Source: Nereocystis luetkeana
Lineage: Eukaryota; Sar; Phaeophyceae; Laminariales; Laminariaceae
Assembly: GCA_031213475.1 (NCBI GenBank)
Contig: JARUPZ010000010.1
Span: 6,116,776 to 6,180,775, forward strand
Length of the DNA: 64,000 nt
Direction: 5' to 3'
Under the pieces are notes generated by a model. That model was not told the origin of the DNA. It did not search any database and was given only the letters and a program-made list of their open reading frames with translations. Shown here piece by piece: positions 53,927 to 64,000 of this stretch; within the stretch, counting starts at the first letter, position 1, and each line of letters starts with the position of its first letter. The position numbers and the translations under genes were made by a program.

Positions 53927-56900
53927 AATCAATACCTACCTGGACAAAGCATAGAAAACGCCCTACGCGTATTCTACATACAACGCCCTACATACAACCA
54001 ACTGCTACGACTAAGGAAACCGCGGAGACCTACATTTTTTACATGGGAGCGAGCGAACATTTCGTCAATGCTAATTAGTGTTGCCCATACAGAAAGCTGT
54101 TTTTGAGCTTTCTGCAAGTCAAATGGGTTAACAGTCCGTCAATGCGATTACTAAAAAACATTGTTTTGCCCCGTTGTTTTTCAAGGCCAAGGTCGAACGG
54201 GTCTAGAGGCGTGCGCAAGGATCGGGACTTGGGTTGGGCTAACGGCATTTTCGTTTACGATACCGCTTCGAAAAATCTAGAGAAGACAAACAAAAAACTA
54301 CCAGGTACTAGGTAAAACAAAAAACAAACAAAAAGGGAACACCATTTGACAACAATCAATCATGAAATCAGACTAGAATACAGTACGACCACCTCAAAAA
54401 GCCATTTTTACACCCAACGAAAAAAAACAGAGGCTGTACACAAATCACCACTTCCACCATCGATACCGAGACACTCACTACCGGGCACCACCACCACCAC
54501 CCTAAAAAAAAAAAAAAAAAAAAAGGCGGCTATATTGCCCCTCCTATACCCCCTCTCCTCAAGGAAACCTCCCCCAAAACACCCTTCTCCGAAATACAGG
54601 AACCAACCACTTCACTACTTACTGGTGTTTTCGATGCTTGCCCCTACAGTGTATCGACGTGTGAATATAGTGAAGGCGGCCCACATGACCTAAACCGTAC
54701 CACGACCGCACACCCCCTCCATCCGCTCGCACCTCGCAGCAGCATGCCTTTGGCATAGCTCTGCTAGTCTCGACACGGGGGGCACGGTGGAAGCACAGCG
54801 CAGGCGAAAGCACTACACAGATGCACATCTAAGCGACATCACGACAACTGTACCCCCACCGCGCACCCCCTCCATCCGCTCGCACCTCACAGCAGCATGC
54901 CTTTGGCAGCTCTGCTAGTCTCGACACGGGGGGCACGGTGGGTTGGCACAGCGAACGCGAAGCGAAAGATGTACACCTAAGCAGCACCCTGGAGGAGCCT
55001 TCACGCCCAAACACAAATCAATACCTACCTGGACAAAGCATAGAAAACGCCCTACGCGTATTCTACATACAACGCCCTACATACAACCAACTGCTACGAC
55101 TAAGGAAACCGCGGAGACCTACATTTTTTACATGGGAGCGAGCGAACATTTCGTCAATGCTAATTAGTGTTGCCCATACAGAAAGCTGTTTTTGAGCTTT
55201 CTGCAAGTCAAATGGGTTAACAGTCCGTCAATGCGATTACTAAAAAACATTGTTTTGCCCCGTTGTTTTTCAAGGCCAAGGTCGAACGGGTCTAGAGGCG
55301 TGCGCAAGGATCGGGACTTGGGTTGGGCTAACGGCATTTTCGTTTACGATACCGCTTCGAAAAATCTAGAGAAGACAAACAAAAAACTACCAGGTACTAG
55401 GTAAAACAAAAAACAAACAAAAAGGGAACACCATTTGACAACAATCAATCATGAAATCAGACTAGAATACAGTACGACCACCTCAAAAAGCCATTTTTAC
55501 ACCCAACGAAAAAAAACAGAGGCTGTACACAAATCACCACTTCCACCATCGATACCGAGACACTCACTACCGGGCACCACCACCACCACCCTAAAAAAAA
55601 AAAAAAAAAAAAAGGCGGCTATATTGCCCCTCCTATACCCCCTCTCCTCAAGGAAACCTCCCCCAAAACACCCTTCTCCGAAATACAGGAACCAACCACT
55701 TCACTACTTACTGGTGTTTTCGATGCTTGCCCCTACAGTGTATCGACGTGTGAATATAGTGAAGGCGGCCCACATGACCTAAACCGTACCACGACCGCAC
55801 ACCCCCTCCATCCGCTCGCACCTCGCAGCAGCATGCCTTTGGCATAGCTCTGCTAGTCTCGACACGGGGGGCACGGTGGAAGCACAGCGCAGGCGAAAGC
55901 ACTACACAGATGCACATCTAAGCGACATCACGACAACTGTACCCCCACCGCGCACCCCCTCCATCCGCTCGCACCTCACAGCAGCATGCCTTTGGCAGCT
56001 CTGCTAGTCTCGACACGGGGGGCACGGTGGGTTGGCACAGCGAACGCGAAGCGAAAGATGTACACCTAAGCAGCACCCTGGAGGAGCCTTCACGCCCAAA
56101 CACAAATCAATACCTACCTGGACAAAGCATAGAAAACGCCCTACGCGTATTCTACATACAACGCCCTACATACAACCAACTGCTACGACTAAGGAAACCG
56201 CGGAGACCTACATTTTTTACATGGGAGCGAGCGAACATTTCGTCAATGCTAATTAGTGTTGCCCATACAGAAAGCTGTTTTTGAGCTTTCTGCAAGTCAA
56301 ATGGGTTAACAGTCCGTCAATGCGATTACTAAAAAACATTGTTTTGCCCCGTTGTTTTTCAAGGCCAAGGTCGAACGGGTCTAGAGGCGTGCGCAAGGAT
56401 CGGGACTTGGGTTGGGCTAACGGCATTTTCGTTTACGATACCGCTTCGAAAAATCTAGAGAAGACAAACAAAAAACTACCAGGTACTAGGTAAAACAAAA
56501 AACAAACAAAAAGGGAACACCATTTGACAACAATCAATCATGAAATCAGACTAGAATACAGTACGACCACCTCAAAAAGCCATTTTTACACCCAACGAAA
56601 AAAAACAGAGGCTGTACACAAATCACCACTTCCACCATCGATACCGAGACACTCACTACCGGGCACCACCACCACCACCCTAAAAAAAAAAAAAAAAAAA
56701 AAGGCGGCTATATTGCCCCTCCTATACCCCCTCTCCTCAAGGAAACCTCCCCCAAAACACCCTTCTCCGAAATACAGGAACCAACCACTTCACTACTTAC
56801 TGGTGTTTTCGATGCTTGCCCCTACAGTGTATCGACGTGTGAATATAGTGAAGGCGGCCCACATGACCTAAACCGTACCACGACCGCACACCCCCTCCAT

Positions 56901-59900
56901 CCGCTCGCACCTCGCAGCAGCATGCCTTTGGCATAGCTCTGCTAGTCTCGACACGGGGGGCACGGTGGAAGCACAGCGCAGGCGAAAGCACTACACAGAT
57001 GCACATCTAAGCGACATCACGACAACTGTACCCCCACCGCGCACCCCCTCCATCCGCTCGCACCTCACAGCAGCATGCCTTTGGCAGCTCTGCTAGTCTC
57101 GACACGGGGGGCACGGTGGGTTGGCACAGCGAACGCGAAGCGAAAGATGTACACCTAAGCAGCACCCTGGAGGAGCCTTCACGCCCAAACACAAATCAAT
57201 ACCTACCTGGACAAAGCATAGAAAACGCCCTACGCGTATTCTACATACAACGCCCTACATACAACCAACTGCTACGACTAAGGAAACCGCGGAGACCTAC
57301 ATTTTTTACATGGGAGCGAGCGAACATTTCGTCAATGCTAATTAGTGTTGCCCATACAGAAAGCTGTTTTTGAGCTTTCTGCAAGTCAAATGGGTTAACA
57401 GTCCGTCAATGCGATTACTAAAAAACATTGTTTTGCCCCGTTGTTTTTCAAGGCCAAGGTCGAACGGGTCTAGAGGCGTGCGCAAGGATCGGGACTTGGG
57501 TTGGGCTAACGGCATTTTCGTTTACGATACCGCTTCGAAAAATCTAGAGAAGACAAACAAAAAACTACCAGGTACTAGGTAAAACAAAAAACAAACAAAA
57601 AGGGAACACCATTTGACAACAATCAATCATGAAATCAGACTAGAATACAGTACGACCACCTCAAAAAGCCATTTTTACACCCAACGAAAAAAAACAGAGG
57701 CTGTACACAAATCACCACTTCCACCATCGATACCGAGACACTCACTACCGGGCACCACCACCACCACCCTAAAAAAAAAAAAAAAAAAAAAGGCGGCTAT
57801 ATTGCCCCTCCTATACCCCCTCTCCTCAAGGAAACCTCCCCCAAAACACCCTTCTCCGAAATACAGGAACCAACCACTTCACTACTTACTGGTGTTTTCG
57901 ATGCTTGCCCCTACAGTGTATCGACGTGTGAATATAGTGAAGGCGGCCCACATGACCTAAACCGTACCACGACCGCACACCCCCTCCATCCGCTCGCACC
58001 TCGCAGCAGCATGCCTTTGGCATAGCTCTGCTAGTCTCGACACGGGGGGCACGGTGGAAGCACAGCGCAGGCGAAAGCACTACACAGATGCACATCTAAG
58101 CGACATCACGACAACTGTACCCCCACCGCGCACCCCCTCCATCCGCTCGCACCTCACAGCAGCATGCCTTTGGCAGCTCTGCTAGTCTCGACACGGGGGG
58201 CACGGTGGGTTGGCACAGCGAACGCGAAGCGAAAGATGTACACCTAAGCAGCACCCTGGAGGAGCCTTCACGCCCAAACACAAATCAATACCTACCTGGA
58301 CAAAGCATAGAAAACGCCCTACGCGTATTCTACATACAACGCCCTACATACAACCAACTGCTACGACTAAGGAAACCGCGGAGACCTACATTTTTTACAT
58401 GGGAGCGAGCGAACATTTCGTCAATGCTAATTAGTGTTGCCCATACAGAAAGCTGTTTTTGAGCTTTCTGCAAGTCAAATGGGTTAACAGTCCGTCAATG
58501 CGATTACTAAAAAACATTGTTTTGCCCCGTTGTTTTTCAAGGCCAAGGTCGAACGGGTCTAGAGGCGTGCGCAAGGATCGGGACTTGGGTTGGGCTAACG
58601 GCATTTTCGTTTACGATACCGCTTCGAAAAATCTAGAGAAGACAAACAAAAAACTACCAGGTACTAGGTAAAACAAAAAACAAACAAAAAGGGAACACCA
58701 TTTGACAACAATCAATCATGAAATCAGACTAGAATACAGTACGACCACCTCAAAAAGCCATTTTTACACCCAACGAAAAAAAACAGAGGCTGTACACAAA
58801 TCACCACTTCCACCATCGATACCGAGACACTCACTACCGGGCACCACCACCACCACCCTAAAAAAAAAAAAAAAAAAAAAGGCGGCTATATTGCCCCTCC
58901 TATACCCCCTCTCCTCAAGGAAACCTCCCCCAAAACACCCTTCTCCGAAATACAGGAACCAACCACTTCACTACTTACTGGTGTTTTCGATGCTTGCCCC
59001 TACAGTGTATCGACGTGTGAATATAGTGAAGGCGGCCCACATGACCTAAACCGTACCACGACCGCACACCCCCTCCATCCGCTCGCACCTCGCAGCAGCA
59101 TGCCTTTGGCATAGCTCTGCTAGTCTCGACACGGGGGGCACGGTGGAAGCACAGCGCAGGCGAAAGCACTACACAGATGCACATCTAAGCGACATCACGA
59201 CAACTGTACCCCCACCGCGCACCCCCTCCATCCGCTCGCACCTCACAGCAGCATGCCTTTGGCAGCTCTGCTAGTCTCGACACGGGGGGCACGGTGGGTT
59301 GGCACAGCGAACGCGAAGCGAAAGATGTACACCTAAGCAGCACCCTGGAGGAGCCTTCACGCCCAAACACAAATCAATACCTACCTGGACAAAGCATAGA
59401 AAACGCCCTACGCGTATTCTACATACAACGCCCTACATACAACCAACTGCTACGACTAAGGAAACCGCGGAGACCTACATTTTTTACATGGGAGCGAGCG
59501 AACATTTCGTCAATGCTAATTAGTGTTGCCCATACAGAAAGCTGTTTTTGAGCTTTCTGCAAGTCAAATGGGTTAACAGTCCGTCAATGCGATTACTAAA
59601 AAACATTGTTTTGCCCCGTTGTTTTTCAAGGCCAAGGTCGAACGGGTCTAGAGGCGTGCGCAAGGATCGGGACTTGGGTTGGGCTAACGGCATTTTCGTT
59701 TACGATACCGCTTCGAAAAATCTAGAGAAGACAAACAAAAAACTACCAGGTACTAGGTAAAACAAAAAACAAACAAAAAGGGAACACCATTTGACAACAA
59801 TCAATCATGAAATCAGACTAGAATACAGTACGACCACCTCAAAAAGCCATTTTTACACCCAACGAAAAAAAACAGAGGCTGTACACAAATCACCACTTCC

Positions 59901-62900
59901 ACCATCGATACCGAGACACTCACTACCGGGCACCACCACCACCACCCTAAAAAAAAAAAAAAAAAAAAAGGCGGCTATATTGCCCCTCCTATACCCCCTC
60001 TCCTCAAGGAAACCTCCCCCAAAACACCCTTCTCCGAAATACAGGAACCAACCACTTCACTACTTACTGGTGTTTTCGATGCTTGCCCCTACAGTGTATC
60101 GACGTGTGAATATAGTGAAGGCGGCCCACATGACCTAAACCGTACCACGACCGCACACCCCCTCCATCCGCTCGCACCTCGCAGCAGCATGCCTTTGGCA
60201 TAGCTCTGCTAGTCTCGACACGGGGGGCACGGTGGAAGCACAGCGCAGGCGAAAGCACTACACAGATGCACATCTAAGCGACATCACGACAACTGTACCC
60301 CCACCGCGCACCCCCTCCATCCGCTCGCACCTCACAGCAGCATGCCTTTGGCAGCTCTGCTAGTCTCGACACGGGGGGCACGGTGGGTTGGCACAGCGAA
60401 CGCGAAGCGAAAGATGTACACCTAAGCAGCACCCTGGAGGAGCCTTCACGCCCAAACACAAATCAATACCTACCTGGACAAAGCATAGAAAACGCCCTAC
60501 GCGTATTCTACATACAACGCCCTACATACAACCAACTGCTACGACTAAGGAAACCGCGGAGACCTACATTTTTTACATGGGAGCGAGCGAACATTTCGTC
60601 AATGCTAATTAGTGTTGCCCATACAGAAAGCTGTTTTTGAGCTTTCTGCAAGTCAAATGGGTTAACAGTCCGTCAATGCGATTACTAAAAAACATTGTTT
60701 TGCCCCGTTGTTTTTCAAGGCCAAGGTCGAACGGGTCTAGAGGCGTGCGCAAGGATCGGGACTTGGGTTGGGCTAACGGCATTTTCGTTTACGATACCGC
60801 TTCGAAAAATCTAGAGAAGACAAACAAAAAACTACCAGGTACTAGGTAAAACAAAAAACAAACAAAAAGGGAACACCATTTGACAACAATCAATCATGAA
60901 ATCAGACTAGAATACAGTACGACCACCTCAAAAAGCCATTTTTACACCCAACGAAAAAAAACAGAGGCTGTACACAAATCACCACTTCCACCATCGATAC
61001 CGAGACACTCACTACCGGGCACCACCACCACCACCCTAAAAAAAAAAAAAAAAAAAAAGGCGGCTATATTGCCCCTCCTATACCCCCTCTCCTCAAGGAA
61101 ACCTCCCCCAAAACACCCTTCTCCGAAATACAGGAACCAACCACTTCACTACTTACTGGTGTTTTCGATGCTTGCCCCTACAGTGTATCGACGTGTGAAT
61201 ATAGTGAAGGCGGCCCACATGACCTAAACCGTACCACGACCGCACACCCCCTCCATCCGCTCGCACCTCGCAGCAGCATGCCTTTGGCATAGCTCTGCTA
61301 GTCTCGACACGGGGGGCACGGTGGAAGCACAGCGCAGGCGAAAGCACTACACAGATGCACATCTAAGCGACATCACGACAACTGTACCCCCACCGCGCAC
61401 CCCCTCCATCCGCTCGCACCTCACAGCAGCATGCCTTTGGCAGCTCTGCTAGTCTCGACACGGGGGGCACGGTGGGTTGGCACAGCGAACGCGAAGCGAA
61501 AGATGTACACCTAAGCAGCACCCTGGAGGAGCCTTCACGCCCAAACACAAATCAATACCTACCTGGACAAAGCATAGAAAACGCCCTACGCGTATTCTAC
61601 ATACAACGCCCTACATACAACCAACTGCTACGACTAAGGAAACCGCGGAGACCTACATTTTTTACATGGGAGCGAGCGAACATTTCGTCAATGCTAATTA
61701 GTGTTGCCCATACAGAAAGCTGTTTTTGAGCTTTCTGCAAGTCAAATGGGTTAACAGTCCGTCAATGCGATTACTAAAAAACATTGTTTTGCCCCGTTGT
61801 TTTTCAAGGCCAAGGTCGAACGGGTCTAGAGGCGTGCGCAAGGATCGGGACTTGGGTTGGGCTAACGGCATTTTCGTTTACGATACCGCTTCGAAAAATC
61901 TAGAGAAGACAAACAAAAAACTACCAGGTACTAGGTAAAACAAAAAACAAACAAAAAGGGAACACCATTTGACAACAATCAATCATGAAATCAGACTAGA
62001 ATACAGTACGACCACCTCAAAAAGCCATTTTTACACCCAACGAAAAAAAACAGAGGCTGTACACAAATCACCACTTCCACCATCGATACCGAGACACTCA
62101 CTACCGGGCACCACCACCACCACCCTAAAAAAAAAAAAAAAAAAAAAGGCGGCTATATTGCCCCTCCTATACCCCCTCTCCTCAAGGAAACCTCCCCCAA
62201 AACACCCTTCTCCGAAATACAGGAACCAACCACTTCACTACTTACTGGTGTTTTCGATGCTTGCCCCTACAGTGTATCGACGTGTGAATATAGTGAAGGC
62301 GGCCCACATGACCTAAACCGTACCACGACCGCACACCCCCTCCATCCGCTCGCACCTCGCAGCAGCATGCCTTTGGCATAGCTCTGCTAGTCTCGACACG
62401 GGGGGCACGGTGGAAGCACAGCGCAGGCGAAAGCACTACACAGATGCACATCTAAGCGACATCACGACAACTGTACCCCCACCGCGCACCCCCTCCATCC
62501 GCTCGCACCTCACAGCAGCATGCCTTTGGCAGCTCTGCTAGTCTCGACACGGGGGGCACGGTGGGTTGGCACAGCGAACGCGAAGCGAAAGATGTACACC
62601 TAAGCAGCACCCTGGAGGAGCCTTCACGCCCAAACACAAATCAATACCTACCTGGACAAAGCATAGAAAACGCCCTACGCGTATTCTACATACAACGCCC
62701 TACATACAACCAACTGCTACGACTAAGGAAACCGCGGAGACCTACATTTTTTACATGGGAGCGAGCGAACATTTCGTCAATGCTAATTAGTGTTGCCCAT
62801 ACAGAAAGCTGTTTTTGAGCTTTCTGCAAGTCAAATGGGTTAACAGTCCGTCAATGCGATTACTAAAAAACATTGTTTTGCCCCGTTGTTTTTCAAGGCC

Positions 62901-63311
62901 AAGGTCGAACGGGTCTAGAGGCGTGCGCAAGGATCGGGACTTGGGTTGGGCTAACGGCATTTTCGTTTACGATACCGCTTCGAAAAATCTAGAGAAGACA
63001 AACAAAAAACTACCAGGTACTAGGTAAAACAAAAAACAAACAAAAAGGGAACACCATTTGACAACAATCAATCATGAAATCAGACTAGAATACAGTACGA
63101 CCACCTCAAAAAGCCATTTTTACACCCAACGAAAAAAAACAGAGGCTGTACACAAATCACCACTTCCACCATCGATACCGAGACACTCACTACCGGGCAC
63201 CACCACCACCACCCTAAAAAAAAAAAAAAAAAAAAAGGCGGCTATATTGCCCCTCCTATACCCCCTCTCCTCAAGGAAACCTCCCCCAAAACACCCTTCT
63301 CCGAAATACAG

Positions 63312-64000
63312 GAACCAACCACTTCACTACTTACTGGTGTTTTCGATGCTTGCCCCTACAGTGTATCGACGTGTGAATATAGTGAAGGCGGCCCACATGA
63401 CCTAAACCGTACCACGACCGCACACCCCCTCCATCCGCTCGCACCTCGCAGCAGCATGCCTTTGGCATAGCTCTGCTAGTCTCGACACGGGGGGCACGGT
63501 GGAAGCACAGCGCAGGCGAAAGCACTACACAGATGCACATCTAAGCGACATCACGACAACTGTACCCCCACCGCGCACCCCCTCCATCCGCTCGCACCTC
63601 ACAGCAGCATGCCTTTGGCAGCTCTGCTAGTCTCGACACGGGGGGCACGGTGGGTTGGCACAGCGAACGCGAAGCGAAAGATGTACACCTAAGCAGCACC
63701 CTGGAGGAGCCTTCACGCCCAAACACAAATCAATACCTACCTGGACAAAGCATAGAAAACGCCCTACGCGTATTCTACATACAACGCCCTACATACAACC
63801 AACTGCTACGACTAAGGAAACCGCGGAGACCTACATTTTTTACATGGGAGCGAGCGAACATTTCGTCAATGCTAATTAGTGTTGCCCATACAGAAAGCTG
63901 TTTTTGAGCTTTCTGCAAGTCAAATGGGTTAACAGTCCGTCAATGCGATTACTAAAAAACATTGTTTTGCCCCGTTGTTTTTCAAGGCCAAGGTCGAACG
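63312..64000. repeat. Partial repeat unit 59, cut by the window edge
   Basis: The first 689 bp of the unit, ending inside GGTCGAACG (unit position 689). The sequence matches the other units as far as it goes, so the array continues beyond the window. Confidence 0.97.

Larger units (their letters stand above)
1..64000. repeat. Tandem array of a ~1,089-bp unit, 58 complete copies plus a partial copy
   Basis: The same unit repeats head to tail across the whole window, always in the same orientation. With the phase at GAACCAACCA, units start at 1, 1091, 2181, 3269, 4359, 5449, 6538, 7628, 8717, 9807, 10896, 11986, 13076, 14166, 15255, 16344, 17432, 18522, 19610, 20699, 21788, 22877, 23966, 25054, 26143, 27230, 28319, 29408, 30496, 31585, 32674, 33763, 34852, 35941, 37030, 38119, 39208, 40297, 41525, 42614, 43703, 44793, 45883, 46973, 48063, 49152, 50241, 51330, 52420, 53509, 54600, 55689, 56778, 57867, 58956, 60045, 61134, 62223 and 63312. 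Unit length is 1,087-1,091 bp and is set almost wholly by poly(A) length. Neither array boundary is present. Function is unknown: a satellite, a centromeric or subtelomeric array, or a multicopy non-coding RNA locus are all possible. No transposase, reverse transcriptase, rRNA or other recognisable gene is inside the unit. Confidence 0.99.
52420..64000. repeat. Array block E, units 49-59: uniform 21-nt poly(A)
   Basis: Units 49-58 all have A21. Unit 50 (53509-54599) is 1,091 bp because of a CA insertion near 53923, the longest gap-free unit. The partial unit 59 ends before its poly(A), so its tract length is unknown. Confidence 0.85.

Noticed and set aside
1-64000. A giant repeat protein, because 1,089 is divisible by 3
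   Set aside because: Every unit has stop codons in all six frames, and unit length varies by single bases.
1-64000. CRISPR array
   Set aside because: The repeating unit is about 1 kb with no unique spacers and no cas genes.
1-64000. Array of a complete mobile element
   Set aside because: No terminal inverted or long terminal repeats delimit the unit, and no transposase, reverse transcriptase or rolling-circle initiator frame is present.

Overview
The window is one uninterrupted head-to-tail tandem array. A unit of about 1,089 bp is repeated 58 complete times from position 1 (phase chosen at GAACCAACCA), followed by a 689-bp partial 59th unit that runs off the right edge. One unit (40297-41524) carries a 100-N assembly gap. 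There is no flanking unique DNA, no recognisable protein gene, and no rRNA, tRNA, spliced-leader or snRNA gene that I can support. Both array ends lie outside the window, so the real array is longer than 64 kb.

The unit is about 49% GC by hand count and is a mosaic. Positions 61-360 are about 62% GC and contain an internal tandem duplication (96-240 and 249-388). Next comes a CA-rich stretch with short direct repeats (399-488). Positions 541-772 show a faint 74-77 bp sub-periodicity and contain a perfect 9-bp hairpin (580-604). Positions 776-830 are A/C-rich low-complexity DNA. The rest is AC-rich and ends in (CAC)5 followed by poly(A) of 19-22 nt. The + strand is A/C-rich and the - strand G/T-rich through much of the unit.

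Copies are almost identical. By eye I found only three substitutions (3054, 16645, 35958) and three indels (near 47389, 48531, 53923) outside the poly(A) tract. The tract itself is the main polymorphism: of 58 complete units, 16 have 22 nt, 36 have 21, 5 have 20 and 1 has 19. The lengths are spatially clustered, which divides the array into blocks: units 1-17 mixed and long; 18-28 short (19-21); 29-37 uniformly 21; 38-48 mixed 21/22, with the gap and two indels; 49-58 uniformly 21.

The organism cannot be identified. A long homogeneous kilobase-scale array, poly(A)/microsatellite content and an N-filled scaffold gap fit a nuclear satellite or multicopy non-coding array in a eukaryote. A T22-AG tract on the - strand and A/C-rich spacer DNA resemble kinetoplastid intergenic sequence, and three degenerate matches to kinetoplast minicircle conserved blocks lie together. 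However, no kinetoplastid spliced-leader exon is present, the block order is wrong and the GC content is high for kinetoplast DNA, so this is only a lead. The short open frames are not supported as genes: poly(A) length changes shift their frame freely and every unit has stops in all frames.
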